A stretch of DNA of 64,000 bases from Rhizobium sp. BK313 (lineage in GTDB: Bacteria; Pseudomonadota; Alphaproteobacteria; Rhizobiales; Rhizobiaceae): NCBI RefSeq assembly GCF_014193655.1, contig NZ_JACHZQ010000013.1, positions 24,504-88,503 of the forward strand. The letters run 5' to 3'. Below, in pieces: positions 54,490-63,942 of this stretch. How positions within the stretch are numbered: position 1 is the stretch's first letter; every line of letters starts with the position of its first letter. Both the position numbers and the translations under genes were made by a program. Below the pieces are notes generated by a model. It had not been told where the DNA came from. It did not search any database and saw only the letters and a list, made by a program, of their open reading frames with translations.

Positions 54490-54515
54490 AAAGGCCGGTT
54501 TGTTCCGGCCTTTTT
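54490..54515 (+). terminator. Orphan plus-strand intrinsic terminator
   Basis: A 9-bp perfect stem (54490-54498 with 54505-54513) and a T run, with no plus-strand gene ending upstream within about 1.6 kb. It suggests an unannotated transcript. Confidence 0.7.
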
Positions 54516-54595
54516 GTTTATTGACTGTTTGGTGGCGTGCTTTGCGGAAGCAGGGCGCGCCATTTTTAATTTGGTCCCTTTTGTCTTGGCCAAAG

Positions 54596-54622
54596 AAAAA
54601 CCGCCGCAGTTGCCTGCGGCGG
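54596..54622 (-). terminator. Intrinsic terminator after the efflux gene
   Basis: An 8-bp perfect stem (54601-54608 with 54615-54622) with loop GTTGCC, followed by TTTTT on the minus strand. It ends the efflux outer-membrane gene whose stop is at 54664. Confidence 0.88.
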
Positions 54623-54663
54623 TTTCGCAAGAAGAAGCGCCCGGCGGAACCGGGCGATGTCTT

Positions 54664-56118
54664 TTAGTTGGCGGCCTTCTTGGCAGCGACCTTGACAACC
54701 TTGGCCGGCTTTGCGGCCATGGTCGTTTTGTCGGCCGGAACATAACCGGCGCCGATCGCTACGTTCAGAGAGATGTAGTCGATGGCGGCCTGCTGGACGG
54801 CCTGGGCGAGGCTTTCCTGCGCATCCGAAACATTGCGCTGTGCATCAAGAACGTCGAGCAGCGAGGAGGCGCCGTCCTTATAGCTTGCCGTCGAGAGTGA
54901 GAGGGCTTCCTCAGAGGACTTCACCGACGCGCGCAGCGCGGCGATGGTCTGGGCATCGCGGCTGACGGCCGACAGGGCGTTTTCGACCTGTTCGACACCA
55001 GACAGCACGGTCTGCTTCCAGGCGATATATTGTTCGCGGCTGGAGGATTCGGCGATCTTCACGTTAGCCCGCAGCGTGCCACCGTCGAAGATCGGCAGCG
55101 ACAGGGCGGGACCGAACGACCAGGACGTCAGGCCGCCGTGGGCGGACGACGTGTGGACGTAGGACGGCGAGATCGCACCGCTGAGCGTTATCGTCGGGAA
55201 GAGTTGGGCTTCCGCCACGCCGATCTGAGCGGTCGCGGCAGCAAGGTTACGCTCCGCGACGCGAATGTCAGGCCGGTTACGGATGAGGTCAGCGGGGACA
55301 CCCGTATTGACGCGGCCGCGGAACACTGGCTGAGGACCACCGCTCTGCAATTGAGCGAGAATGGTCTGCGACGGCACGGCGAGCAGGGTTGCAATATGGT
55401 GCACCGCCTGGCGGTAGCTGATTTCAAGACCCGGAATTTCCGAAAGCGTCGAGTCGACCAGACCTTCGGCCTGGACGACGTCGAGGCGCGAGGCGGCGCC
55501 GGCATCGAGCTGGAACTGGGTCAACGCAAGCGTCTCGCGGCGTGACTTCAGGTTGTCCTGCGCAATCGAGATGCGGGCCTGGAAGAAGCGGGCGTTGACA
55601 TAGCTGTTGGCCAGATCCTGCAGGTAGGCCAGGCGAGAGACGTCGACGGTTGAGTAGGCCGCATCGAGCGATGCGTTGGCACTTTCCTTTGCGCGGCGGA
55701 ATTGGCCCCAGAGGTCGAGCAGCCACGACGCGGTGATATCGCTGCCGGTCGTGTTCTGCGTTTCCCTGTTGGTGCGCAGGTTGCCCATCTGGCCGCTGGT
55801 CGTTTGACTGCCAGAGGCAAACAGGCTCGGCAATCCGCCAGCGCCAGCGGTGACGACTTGGCCCTGCGCCTGATTGATGCGTTCCAGCGACTGCTGGATG
55901 TTAAGGTTTTGAGCGAGTCCTTGCTCGGCCAACGCGTTCAGCTTTCTGTCGCCGAAGGCAGTCCACCATTGCGAACTGGAGACGTCGCCGTTGACCTTCG
56001 TACCGCCCTCCGAGAACTTGGCCGCGAGGGGCATTTCCGGTGGCTTATGATCGGGGCCGCTGACGCAACCTGCCAAAAGAAGCAGCAGGGCGGGGGCGGC
56101 AGTACGAATGGATACCAT
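54664..56118 (-). CDS. Outer-membrane efflux lipoprotein (NodT/OprM type)
   Basis: 484 residues from the ATG at 56118. The lipobox LLLLAGCVSG gives a lipid-anchored Cys near residue 17. Two outer-membrane efflux repeats form the TolC barrel, with DLWGQFRRAKESANAS and SWSFGPALSLPIFDGGTLRANVK. It ends in a basic Lys/Ala tail (AAKPAKVVKVAAKKAA), which is unusual for the family. RND pump genes are not adjacent in the window. Confidence 0.9.
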   Translation of the reverse strand: MVSIRTAAPALLLLLAGCVSGPDHKPPEMPLAAKFSEGGTKVNGDVSSSQWWTAFGDRKLNALAEQGLAQNLNIQQSLERINQAQGQVVTAGAGGLPSLFASGSQTTSGQMGNLRTNRETQNTTGSDITASWLLDLWGQFRRAKESANASLDAAYSTVDVSRLAYLQDLANSYVNARFFQARISIAQDNLKSRRETLALTQFQLDAGAASRLDVVQAEGLVDSTLSEIPGLEISYRQAVHHIATLLAVPSQTILAQLQSGGPQPVFRGRVNTGVPADLIRNRPDIRVAERNLAAATAQIGVAEAQLFPTITLSGAISPSYVHTSSAHGGLTSWSFGPALSLPIFDGGTLRANVKIAESSSREQYIAWKQTVLSGVEQVENALSAVSRDAQTIAALRASVKSSEEALSLSTASYKDGASSLLDVLDAQRNVSDAQESLAQAVQQAAIDYISLNVAIGAGYVPADKTTMAAKPAKVVKVAAKKAAN

Positions 56119-56472
56119 CACATTATCCCACAATTCATTTTACATGATCACTATCTCATGGAGTCAACCTGACCCCATATGTACTGGTGCTTCTGTCGAC
56201 GCATTACCAACAAACGACCCGAAGCAATCGGCGTCAATCTAGCAACGAGTTTTGCAATAGCACAGTGCCTTTTGCGATTTCTCGCGTGTGAACACGTGTG
56301 GGATCATGACAAATAGAGGGGATTCAGTAAAAAAATTATGAAGTGTTGCAAAAAACATACCCTCTCTCCCGCTACTTAGAGCGGTAGGTGTCCAACAATT
56401 CGCTATCCGGCGCAACTTGGGGGCGGTCATTCAGCAGAATTGTATGGACTGAGAGACCATTCGGACGGTTCT
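56119..56472. other. 354-bp intergenic stretch
   Basis: It separates the efflux gene from purC, both on the minus strand. Its A/T-rich part near 56240-56390 has no supported gene. The efflux promoter should lie here. I see no repeats or strong hairpins. Confidence 0.5.
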
Positions 56473-57426
56473 CTATGGGAAATAGTGGGACAGGCTTGCG
56501 CGAACCCGATCGCGCGGTGTTGCATCGCGGTCGTCCGGAATGAAGGGTGTAGCCGTGATTGCTTCGTAAGCGCGGATGTACACCTTCGAGGTCTGCTCGA
56601 TCAGATCGAGCGGAATTTCGGGTATCTCGTCCTTGTAAGGATCGCATCGCTCGGTCACCCACGCACGGACGAAATCCTTGTCAAAACTTGCGGGGCGCGC
56701 GCCCCTTTCGAAGCTCTCTTGGTAACTGTCGGCCAACCAGTAGCGACTACTGTCCGGGGTGTGAATTTCGTCGGCGAGAATGATGGCGCCGTTTTCGTCA
56801 GTGCCGAACTCGTATTTGGTGTCGACGAGGATGAGCCCCCGTTTACGGGCAATTTCCTGGCCGCGCGCGAACAAAGCCAGCGCGTAATCCGACAATGTTT
56901 GCCATTGTTCCTTTGTCAAAAGCCCGTGCTCGATGATCTGAGCCGGCGTCAGCGGTTCGTCGTGGCCGCCATCGAATTCCTTGCTGGTCGGTGTGATGAT
57001 CGGCTCCGGCAGGATCTGGTTGTCGCGCATGCCGTCCGGCAGCGTGATGCCATACATCTCGCGCTGACCCTTCTTATAAAGTGTCAGGATCGATGTGCCG
57101 GTGGTCCCGGCAAGATACCCGCGCACCACAACTTCTACTGGCAGGATGTTCAGCCGCTTTCCGACGACGACATTCGGGTCGGGATAGGCGATGACGTGGT
57201 TCGGGCATATGTCTTTCGTCGCCTCGAACCAGTAGCGCGCCGTCTGCGTCAGCACCTGGCCCTTGTAGGGAATGCAGGTGAGGATACGGTCAAAGGCGCT
57301 CAACCGGTCGGTGCTGATGATGATGCGGCTGCCGTCCGGCAGGTCATAATTCTCGCGCACCTTGCCGCGGTAATAGTTAGGCAGTTCCGGAAAATGGGCT
57401 TCGGAGAGAATTCGCAATATCGTCAC
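56473..57426 (-). CDS. purC: SAICAR synthase
   Basis: 317 residues from a GTG. Purine step 8 enzyme: GKVRENYDLPDGSRIIISTDRLSAFD (cited in part), PVEVVVRGYLAGT, LPEPIITPTSK and LVDTKYEFGTDENG match PurC. It is a single, long (plant/yeast-like) PurC with an extended C-terminus instead of the ~250-residue form seen beside purS-purL. Many rhizobia have both forms; whether another copy exists outside cannot be seen. Confidence 0.94.
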   Translation of the reverse strand: MTILRILSEAHFPELPNYYRGKVRENYDLPDGSRIIISTDRLSAFDRILTCIPYKGQVLTQTARYWFEATKDICPNHVIAYPDPNVVVGKRLNILPVEVVVRGYLAGTTGTSILTLYKKGQREMYGITLPDGMRDNQILPEPIITPTSKEFDGGHDEPLTPAQIIEHGLLTKEQWQTLSDYALALFARGQEIARKRGLILVDTKYEFGTDENGAIILADEIHTPDSSRYWLADSYQESFERGARPASFDKDFVRAWVTERCDPYKDEIPEIPLDLIEQTSKVYIRAYEAITATPFIPDDRDATPRDRVRASLSHYFP

Positions 57427-57546
57427 TCAGCAGGCTCGTGCATCCGTCCGACGGACGCTTCATGTTGGACCCTTAACGCATAACACTGAAAATCGGAATC
57501 GATTTTCAGACGGGATATGCGTCATCTATTAAGAGCGGATGCGCTC

Positions 57547-59292
57547 TCAAATCCAGAACCAGCCGATCAAGGCCAGTGCCAGACTGTAGCTGACAATGGT
57601 CAACAGCCAGCCGGCGCGCAGGAAATCGGTAAACCGGTAGCCGCCGATGCTCATGGTCAGCGTATTGTTGTGATGACCAAACGGTGTGATGAAGTCGAGC
57701 GAGGCGCCGGCGGCGACGGCAATCAGATAGGCATTGGCGGAATGCCCGGCCTTGGCCGCCAGCTCGAAGGCGATCGGCGTCAGCACGATGGCGACGGTGG
57801 CGTTGTTGACGAAGGGGGTGATCGCCATCGCCAGGAACAGGATGAGCGCGACGCCGAAACCCGGCCGCTCGAGCGGCACGACGGCGCCGAGCCCACCCGT
57901 CAGCATCTCTGCCGTCCCCGATGTGGCCACCGCTGTGCCGAGCGGGATCATCGCCGCCAGCATGATGATGATGGGCCAATTGAGATCGGCGATCGCAGCG
58001 CGCAGGTTGATGAAGTTCATCAGCGCCATTGCCAGGATGACGCCGGCAAGAGCGATCTCCGGGCGAAGCAGTCCTGTGGCGGTGGCGAGCACGCCGCAGG
58101 CAAAAAGCAGAAGCGGCCAGAAAGAGCGCAGCGGCGGCGTATGATCGTAGCTTGCGGCCAGCGGCAAGCATTCGCATTCGTCCAGTGCCTCGGCGATCGC
58201 GTGCTTCGGCCCCTCCAGCTTGAGGATGTCGCCGATTGAAAGAGGAAGATCGTCGAACCGTCCTTCGATGCGCGGCGAGCGCATGGAAAGGCCGGTGATC
58301 GCGATGCCGCGCGAGCGGAAAACGTCCAGCGATTGGATGCGCGAGCCGATCAGCGTGCTCTGTGGCATGACCACCGCTTCGCTGCGGATAAGATCGGACG
58401 CATAGGCGCCGGAATGGGATTCAAGCATCAGCACGCCTTTTGCCGACAGCCTGTCGAACAGCACGTCCGACCCTTCGGCAAGCAGAATATCGCCAGCTTC
58501 GATTACGGCACCTTCCGCGGCGGAGACGAAACGGCTGCCGCGAATGAGGGCGTGCGGCTGGATGCCGAAGGCCCGGCGGCAATCCGCCAGCCGTTGTCCG
58601 ATCAACGGAGAGCCGTGCGGCACCCGGCGTTCCGCAATCATTTGACGATCTATCGCCCGGCCCGGCGCCGCGTCCTCCTCACCTGATTTGGGAAATAGCC
58701 GCCGAACGATCGCGGCGATCAGGATCACGCCGACTATCGCAACCGGCAATCCGACATAGGCGAAATCGAAGAAATGGAAGCCGCTTCCCGTCGCCCTGAG
58801 CAGGGCGTCGCTGACCAAAAGATTGGCCGGCGTGCCGATCAGCGATACCAATCCACCGAGAAGCGCCGAAAAGGAAATCGGAATAAGCAACTGTCGCCGC
58901 GGAATGGCGGTGACATCGGTAATGCGCAGCGCCACTGGCAGCGCGATAGCATAGGCGCCGATATTGTTCATGAAAATCGAGATGAAGGCGGTCAGTCCGG
59001 AAAGCGCCCCGATGATGACAAAGGACGGCGGGTTTGCGGCGAGAAGGCGGTCTGCCAACGCGCCGAAAAGCTGTGCCCGGGCCAACACTTGCACGATCAG
59101 CAGGATTTCGATGACGGTGATCACGACCGGGCTCGCGAGGCCGGAAAAGACCCCCTCCGCCGGATAGAGGCCGAGCAAGTACCCGGCAAGCAGTCCGGCG
59201 ATCGAAACGACCTCGATCCGGAAACGGTCAAGACAAAACAGCGCCAGCATCAGGCCCAGAAGGATCAGCAGGGATGCTTGTTCGAACGTCAT
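57547..59292 (-). CDS. SLC13-type permease with TrkA-C domains
   Basis: 581 residues. Two blocks of hydrophobic helices of the Na+/sulfate-dicarboxylate symporter type enclose two cytosolic TrkA_C/RCK-C domains (about 205-370, e.g. LIRGSRFVSAAEGAVIEAGDIL). The first block has SIFMNNIGAYAIALPV, the second AITPFVNNATVAIVLTPIAFE, the SNT-type substrate loops. Anion uptake is likely (sulfate, dicarboxylate). It is not linked to other transport genes. Confidence 0.9.
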   Translation of the reverse strand: MTFEQASLLILLGLMLALFCLDRFRIEVVSIAGLLAGYLLGLYPAEGVFSGLASPVVITVIEILLIVQVLARAQLFGALADRLLAANPPSFVIIGALSGLTAFISIFMNNIGAYAIALPVALRITDVTAIPRRQLLIPISFSALLGGLVSLIGTPANLLVSDALLRATGSGFHFFDFAYVGLPVAIVGVILIAAIVRRLFPKSGEEDAAPGRAIDRQMIAERRVPHGSPLIGQRLADCRRAFGIQPHALIRGSRFVSAAEGAVIEAGDILLAEGSDVLFDRLSAKGVLMLESHSGAYASDLIRSEAVVMPQSTLIGSRIQSLDVFRSRGIAITGLSMRSPRIEGRFDDLPLSIGDILKLEGPKHAIAEALDECECLPLAASYDHTPPLRSFWPLLLFACGVLATATGLLRPEIALAGVILAMALMNFINLRAAIADLNWPIIIMLAAMIPLGTAVATSGTAEMLTGGLGAVVPLERPGFGVALILFLAMAITPFVNNATVAIVLTPIAFELAAKAGHSANAYLIAVAAGASLDFITPFGHHNNTLTMSIGGYRFTDFLRAGWLLTIVSYSLALALIGWFWI

Positions 59293-59369
59293 GGGCGGGC
59301 CCCGGAGATTCGCCAGGACCCAGAATGAACCAGCCTGCCGGTCCTGTACAGCCCCGCCGAGAACTGCCG

Positions 59370-60053
59370 TCAGACGGGCGTCCGCCAGCCGCCGTTTCCG
59401 GCCCTTTCAAGGATCGGCGTCGAAAACACGCCGACGATTCGCTCGCTCCATGGCTTGCCGGTCGCATCGACCCGCTCCCGCCAGCGCTCGGATTGCAGCA
59501 TGGCCGCCCCGATCACGACAGGTTCTATGGCGCATGCGGTCAAAAGCTCGAGCCCGGCGACGATCGAGGCGCCGCTCGAGATCACGTCGTCGATCAGCGC
59601 AACCCGTTTTCCCTGCAGAAGCGGCAACATGCGCGGGTCGATATAAAGTCGTTTTTCCTGGTTCGGCGTGGTGATGGAGGAAAGCGAAACCGACAGATCC
59701 TCGCGATACCAGAATTTGCGGGAGGTGCCGAGCGGAACGTAACGCTGGTGGCCGAGTGCCCGGGCGACGGCGCTAGCCAGCGTCAGCCCGAGCGTCGGCA
59801 GTCCGGCGATGACATCGACGTCATGCGCGGCGATGCGCTCGGCCAGCGCTTCGGCCAGGGCTTCCTGCACGGAAAAACTGGCCTGATTGATGATCAGCGA
59901 TGCCAGCGCGTGGTGGCCATCGGCCAGCGCGCGGATCGGCAGGCGCAATTGCCGTCCGTCGGGCAGTTCCGCTACATAGAAATCGCGGAATTCGCCGGTT
60001 GCGCAAAAGCTTTGCGGCGAATGAATCTCCTGCCAGAAATCATGAGGCTGCAT
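59370..60053 (-). CDS. Phosphoribosyltransferase family protein
   Basis: 227 residues. The PRPP loop is VALIDDVISSGASIVAG, preceded by VIAGLPTLGLTLASAVARALG and a basic strand RYVPLGTSRKFWYR. It resembles adenine/orotate-type transferases but the hood region differs, so the base is not known. Its start overlaps the end of the pseudouridine synthase gene by 14 bases, which implies coupling. Confidence 0.85.
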   Translation of the reverse strand: MQPHDFWQEIHSPQSFCATGEFRDFYVAELPDGRQLRLPIRALADGHHALASLIINQASFSVQEALAEALAERIAAHDVDVIAGLPTLGLTLASAVARALGHQRYVPLGTSRKFWYREDLSVSLSSITTPNQEKRLYIDPRMLPLLQGKRVALIDDVISSGASIVAGLELLTACAIEPVVIGAAMLQSERWRERVDATGKPWSERIVGVFSTPILERAGNGGWRTPV

Positions 60054-60888
60054 TGCGTCCCGCCTTCATTGCATTTCGTCCGTTCTTTTCCATGCCCGCC
60101 CGCCTGTGAAGCTCGAGAAGCTCCGCCTCGGTCAGCGCCCGGACCGCGCCTTTCGGAAGATCGCCGAGCATGATGTTGCCGAAGGCGACGCGCACCAGCC
60201 GCAGGCATTCGATGTCGAGCGCTTCCAGCATCCGCCGAATTTGCCGATTGCGGCCCTCCTTGAGCTCCACCTCGATCCAGCCGTTGCGGTCGCCGCTGCG
60301 CAGCAGGCGGGCGGAAATCGCGGTCAGAAGCTCACCATCGTCGATGATTCCGCTTTCCATGCGATCCAGGAGTTCCTGGTCCATGATGCGGTTGACCTGG
60401 ACATGATAGATCTTGCCGACATGGGTAACGGGATCGAGCAGGGCTTGGGCCAACACCGTGTCATTGGTGAAGAGAAGCAGCCCTTCACTTGCCTTGTCCA
60501 GCCGCCCAACCGGCGCCAGATGCCGGGCGTCGATATCTCTCAGACAGTCGTAGACCGTCGGCCGGCCCTCGGGATCGTCGCGTGTCGTCACCAGTCCGCG
60601 CGGCTTGTTCAACATGAACCAGAGCTTCTTTTCCGCTGATATCTCGATGCCGTCGACGGCGATCCGCGCCTGGTCAAGATCGATCCAGGCGGCCGGATCG
60701 GTGATCTTGCGGCCGTCGACCGCAACACGACCGCCGGCAATCAGCGATTCCGCCTGGGTGCGCGAGCAATAGCCGAGCTTCGACAGCGCCCGCGGCAGGG
60801 TCACGCGTTTGCCCTCCGTCTCCTGCCGGCCTTTCGCTCCCTTGCCCGATCTTTGCGGTGCATGCCTTTGGCTCACCCGTTGCCTCAT
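60040..60888 (-). CDS. Pseudouridine synthase, RsuA/RluB/E/F family
   Basis: 282 residues from an ATG at 60888; the frame is open further upstream without homology. An N-terminal S4 domain (LPRALSKLGYCSRTQAESLIAGG, cited in part) is followed by the synthase core with the catalytic Asp in PVGRLDKASEGLLLFTND and a C-terminal GRNRQIRRML motif. It modifies a uridine of rRNA, most likely 23S. Site choice cannot be fixed from sequence. Confidence 0.9.
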   Translation of the reverse strand: MRQRVSQRHAPQRSGKGAKGRQETEGKRVTLPRALSKLGYCSRTQAESLIAGGRVAVDGRKITDPAAWIDLDQARIAVDGIEISAEKKLWFMLNKPRGLVTTRDDPEGRPTVYDCLRDIDARHLAPVGRLDKASEGLLLFTNDTVLAQALLDPVTHVGKIYHVQVNRIMDQELLDRMESGIIDDGELLTAISARLLRSGDRNGWIEVELKEGRNRQIRRMLEALDIECLRLVRVAFGNIMLGDLPKGAVRALTEAELLELHRRAGMEKNGRNAMKAGRNAAS

Positions 60889-61238
60889 CCTTGTCTTAGC
60901 GATGGTGTCTTGGCGATGGTCAGGTGTATCCGCCTGACAATGCCAATCCTTTCGCACGAGGAACGTTGCGACGCAAATCGCGCCAAGGGGAAACACACAA
61001 GAGGGACAGGGCCCGCGCCTTGTCAACGCGAGCCCTGCCGGCGGTCCGGAGCAGCGATGGGTCGGGTACGGCGACGCCGGGGTAGTTGTCGCCGTCAGCT
61101 CCGGAGGGGGCGCCGTCGCGGCAAACCTGCATCGCTTGTGTTTCCGGGATTTTTCAGAACGGCGGAAATTTGTTACAGTTTGTAACGGCGGCCGTTTCCC
61201 TGTTGTCAAAGTCGCCCTTCGCCTCGCATGGATGAGCC
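60889..61238. other. Divergent region upstream of the two-component pair
   Basis: 350 bp holding promoters of the pseudouridine synthase and the response regulator. The palindrome GTTACA-gtt-TGTAAC lies at about 61173-61187, about 50 bases before the regulator start, in the usual place for an autoregulation site. Confidence 0.6.
61173..61187 (+). promoter_or_regulatory. Palindrome/direct repeat upstream of the response regulator
   Basis: The segment GTTACAGTTTGTAAC is both a dyad (GTTACA/TGTAAC) and, with flanks, a near direct repeat of TTTGTNAC. It lies 52 bases before the response-regulator ATG. OmpR-type regulators bind direct repeats of about 10-bp period, so autoregulation is a reasonable guess. 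Confidence 0.4.
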
Positions 61239-61958
61239 ATGGTTTCTGCATCGCTTCTTCTGGTCGAGGACGACCGCGAAATTAGGGCGCTCCTGGAGGA
61301 GTTCCTGAGCCGCGAAGGTTTTGCTGTCGAGGCGGTCGAAAGCGCTGCCGCCATGGATCGTGCGCTCGCCAGGGGTTTTCCTGATCTCATCATTCTCGAT
61401 CTGATGCTGCCGGGCGAGGATGGTCTTTCGGCCTGCCGCCGTATCCGGGCGCGCAACCAGGTGCCAATCCTGATGCTGACGGCGAAGTCCGATGATATCG
61501 ACCGCATCCTCGGCCTGGAGATGGGCGCCGACGATTATCTCGGCAAACCCTTCAATCCGCGCGAGCTCCTTGCACGGGTCCGCGCCATCCTGCGCCGCTC
61601 CGGTCCCGAGCGCTCGGAGGAGGGTAGCGGCCCGCGGCGGCGCAAGAGTTTCGCCGGCCTGATCGTCGATCTCGACGGAAGGGCAATCGAGATCGAAGGC
61701 GAGGGGCCGGTGCGCCTGACGACCGCTGAGTTCGATCTGCTCGTCTGCTTCCTGGAGCGGCCGCGCCGGGTGCTGTCGCGCGACCAACTGCTCGACTGGA
61801 CACGCGGACGCGGTGCGGACCCATTCGATCGCACCATCGACGTGACCGTCTCGCGCCTGCGCACCAAGCTTGCGCATTACTTGCCCGATGGCGCGCAAGT
61901 CATCACGACCGTGCGCAATGCCGGCTATCTCCTGACCGTCGATGTGAGGGATGTCTGA
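61239..61958 (+). CDS. OmpR-family DNA-binding response regulator
   Basis: 239 residues. The receiver domain has the acidic pair VEDD, phospho-acceptor Asp54 in LIILDLMLPG, Thr/Ala TAKSDD and Lys103 in GKPFNPREL. The winged-helix effector has LTTAEFDLLVCFLERPRRVLSRDQLLDW and DVTVSRLRTKL. It is followed three bases later by a sensor kinase. The signal sensed cannot be read from sequence. Confidence 0.94.
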   Translation: MVSASLLLVEDDREIRALLEEFLSREGFAVEAVESAAAMDRALARGFPDLIILDLMLPGEDGLSACRRIRARNQVPILMLTAKSDDIDRILGLEMGADDYLGKPFNPRELLARVRAILRRSGPERSEEGSGPRRRKSFAGLIVDLDGRAIEIEGEGPVRLTTAEFDLLVCFLERPRRVLSRDQLLDWTRGRGADPFDRTIDVTVSRLRTKLAHYLPDGAQVITTVRNAGYLLTVDVRDV

Positions 61959-61961
61959 GCC

Positions 61962-63314
61962 ATGCTGAAACTCGGTCTCGTTTCGCGCATCATCATGATC
62001 GTCGCCGTGGCATTGTTCATCATTCAGCTTGCCGCTTTTGTTGCTGCCAGTTTGAAGCCGGACTCGCCGCTCAGCCACCAGCTATCGCCTGCGATGCAGA
62101 TCAAGTCGGCGGTACGCCTCCTTGATGCCATCCCGCCCGAGGCACGGGAGCAGGCGGTGCATGCGCTGAATGCGATCGGTCTGGATCTGCGTCTTGTCGA
62201 CGCCGCGCCGCCTGCGCAAAACGAGGACGCGGCCGACCCGACTCTTGGTCGCAAACTGGCCCGTGAGTTTGCCAGCTTTGCGCTCGGCGACCGCTATTTC
62301 AGCCTGCGCTCGCTCCCCGAACGGCCGCAGGGTTGGTTTTCGGTCGGCGCTCCCGACCGTACGATCGAAGTGTCGATCGGCATTGCCGGCGGCAAGGTAG
62401 CCGTTTTCAGCCTGGCCGATACGCCGACCGTGCGGCTGCGCGGAGTCCCCGTGGGCTTCATGGCCGGACTTCTCGGCGTGCTGGTAGCGGTGATCGCAGT
62501 CGTCGCCGTGGCGCGCGAGACCCGGCCGTTGACGCGCTTGTCGCGCACCGTCAATTCTATCGGTAAGGGCCTGCAGCCGATCGATATTCCGGAACGGGGC
62601 GCCTGCGAACTGCGTATGCTGATCCGTGCCATCAACGGCATGCAGTTGCGCATCGCCGCATTGATCAACAATCGCACCCTGATCCTCGGGGCGATCTCCC
62701 ATGATCTTAGAACCTATCTCACCCGCTTCCGCCTGCGCATGGAGATGATGCCGGACACGCCGCATCGAGAGCGGGCGATCGCCGATATCGAGGCGATGCA
62801 ACGCCTTGTCGAGGATGCGCTGGGCTTTGCCCGCAGCACGGTCGTTTCCGGGGGGCGGGATATCGCCGATCTCGACGCCGCTGTCTGTGCTCTTGTCGCC
62901 GAGCGCCAGGACGGGCCGGACCTCGTCTCGCTTTCACCGTGCGGAAGAGAATTGGCGGTGACGATGCCGCAGACGGCGCTGGCCCGGGTGCTGGACAATC
63001 TGACTGACAATGCACTGCGTTACGGCGGCAGGGCCGATGTTTGCATCGAGCGCCGGGGCGAACATGCCGCCGTCATCATCGGCGATCGTGGCCCCGGCAT
63101 TTCGATGGAGCGGCGCAAGGATGTGCTCGAACCCTTCGTGCGTTTGGAAGAATCGCGCAATCGCGATCTTGGGGGGAGTGGGTTAGGATTGACGATCGTC
63201 CGTCAGATCCTCGATGCGCACAATGGCGCACTTCGCCTTGAGGATCGGGACGGCGGCGGGCTCAATGCCATCGTGCTTCTGCCGCTGGCGGCGAGCAGTC
63301 GGGTTGCCGCCTGA
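61962..63314 (+). CDS. EnvZ-type sensor histidine kinase
   Basis: 450 residues. Membrane helices at about 9-31 and 163-185 flank a ~130-residue periplasmic sensor without recognisable domain. A HAMP linker follows (RETRPLTRLSRTVNSI). The H-box is GAISHDLRTYLTRF with His247, then N-box VLDNLTDNALRYGG, G1 GDRGPGIS and G2 GSGLGLTIV. It should phosphorylate the OmpR-type regulator encoded just before, with stop and start separated by 3 bases. Confidence 0.94.
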   Translation: MLKLGLVSRIIMIVAVALFIIQLAAFVAASLKPDSPLSHQLSPAMQIKSAVRLLDAIPPEAREQAVHALNAIGLDLRLVDAAPPAQNEDAADPTLGRKLAREFASFALGDRYFSLRSLPERPQGWFSVGAPDRTIEVSIGIAGGKVAVFSLADTPTVRLRGVPVGFMAGLLGVLVAVIAVVAVARETRPLTRLSRTVNSIGKGLQPIDIPERGACELRMLIRAINGMQLRIAALINNRTLILGAISHDLRTYLTRFRLRMEMMPDTPHRERAIADIEAMQRLVEDALGFARSTVVSGGRDIADLDAAVCALVAERQDGPDLVSLSPCGRELAVTMPQTALARVLDNLTDNALRYGGRADVCIERRGEHAAVIIGDRGPGISMERRKDVLEPFVRLEESRNRDLGGSGLGLTIVRQILDAHNGALRLEDRDGGGLNAIVLLPLAASSRVAA

Positions 63315-63377
63315 AATGGCGCACATCAAAGGGCTCGCGCTGAAATGCGCGCTGATTGCCATCTGTCGCGTTGCCGC

Positions 63378-63584
63378 TCAATGACGGGTCAGGAAGCGCC
63401 TTAACTCCTCCCGGCTAACGACGATGCCTGCGGCGGCCTTTTTCGGGTCCGGATGCGTATAGGTGAAGCTCAGCAGGTCAGGCAGATCCAATGCCTGGCG
63501 CATGTTCATGATGCCGAGTGCCTTCCGTCCGGTGGCGCTGTCGACGCTGACTTCGACGATGCTCTCTGGTCTTGTTGTATCCAT
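63378..63584 (-). CDS. Small hypothetical protein
   Basis: 68 residues with GGAGG seven bases before the ATG at 63584. The sequence is compact (MNMRQALDLPDLLSFTYTH, cited; SREELRRFLTRH end) with no signal or membrane segment. I do not recognise the family. It lies alone between the sensor kinase and an A/T-rich stretch. Confidence 0.6.
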   Translation of the reverse strand: MDTTRPESIVEVSVDSATGRKALGIMNMRQALDLPDLLSFTYTHPDPKKAAAGIVVSREELRRFLTRH

Positions 63585-63942
63585 GGTGTCCTCCCACCTT
63601 TTTATATAGCAGAAATCTCATATAAAATAATGGGTTTTTATGAGAACCGACCTAGATAAAAAGCGTTAACGGCGCTTCACGGTCGCAACGATTCATTAAC
63701 CATGAATTGGCTTCGGAAAGGAGAAATGCAATCATCCCTGCCGGCCTCGAATGGTTCATCCTTCGCTGCAAATCGAAAATTTTGACCAATTGGACAATAT
63801 TTTTCACCGGATTTGGAGGAGGTCAAAGCCTAACTTCTCCATCGCTCACAAATCCACTAGTAAAATCAGTCACTTATAAAAATGTCAGAATTTTTACAGA
63901 GATGGTGTTGACTGGAGGAAAGGTGTGGGATTATAAGCCCAC
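63585..63942. other. A/T-rich intergenic stretch
   Basis: 358 bp of distinctly lower GC (63600-63660 and 63775-63900 especially). A plus-strand 80-codon frame (63707-63949) has no ribosome site or family likeness. GTGGG/CCCAC at 63925-63942 could form a weak hairpin behind the minus-strand gene at the window end. Confidence 0.5.

Larger units (their letters stand above)
53918..54663. other. 746-bp intergenic stretch
   Basis: The left part (53918-54370) lacks open frames with codon bias and has A/T-rich patches. The terminator at 54490-54515 and the one at 54596-54622 lie in the right part. A small RNA could end at the former. No tRNA-like structure was recognised. Confidence 0.5.
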
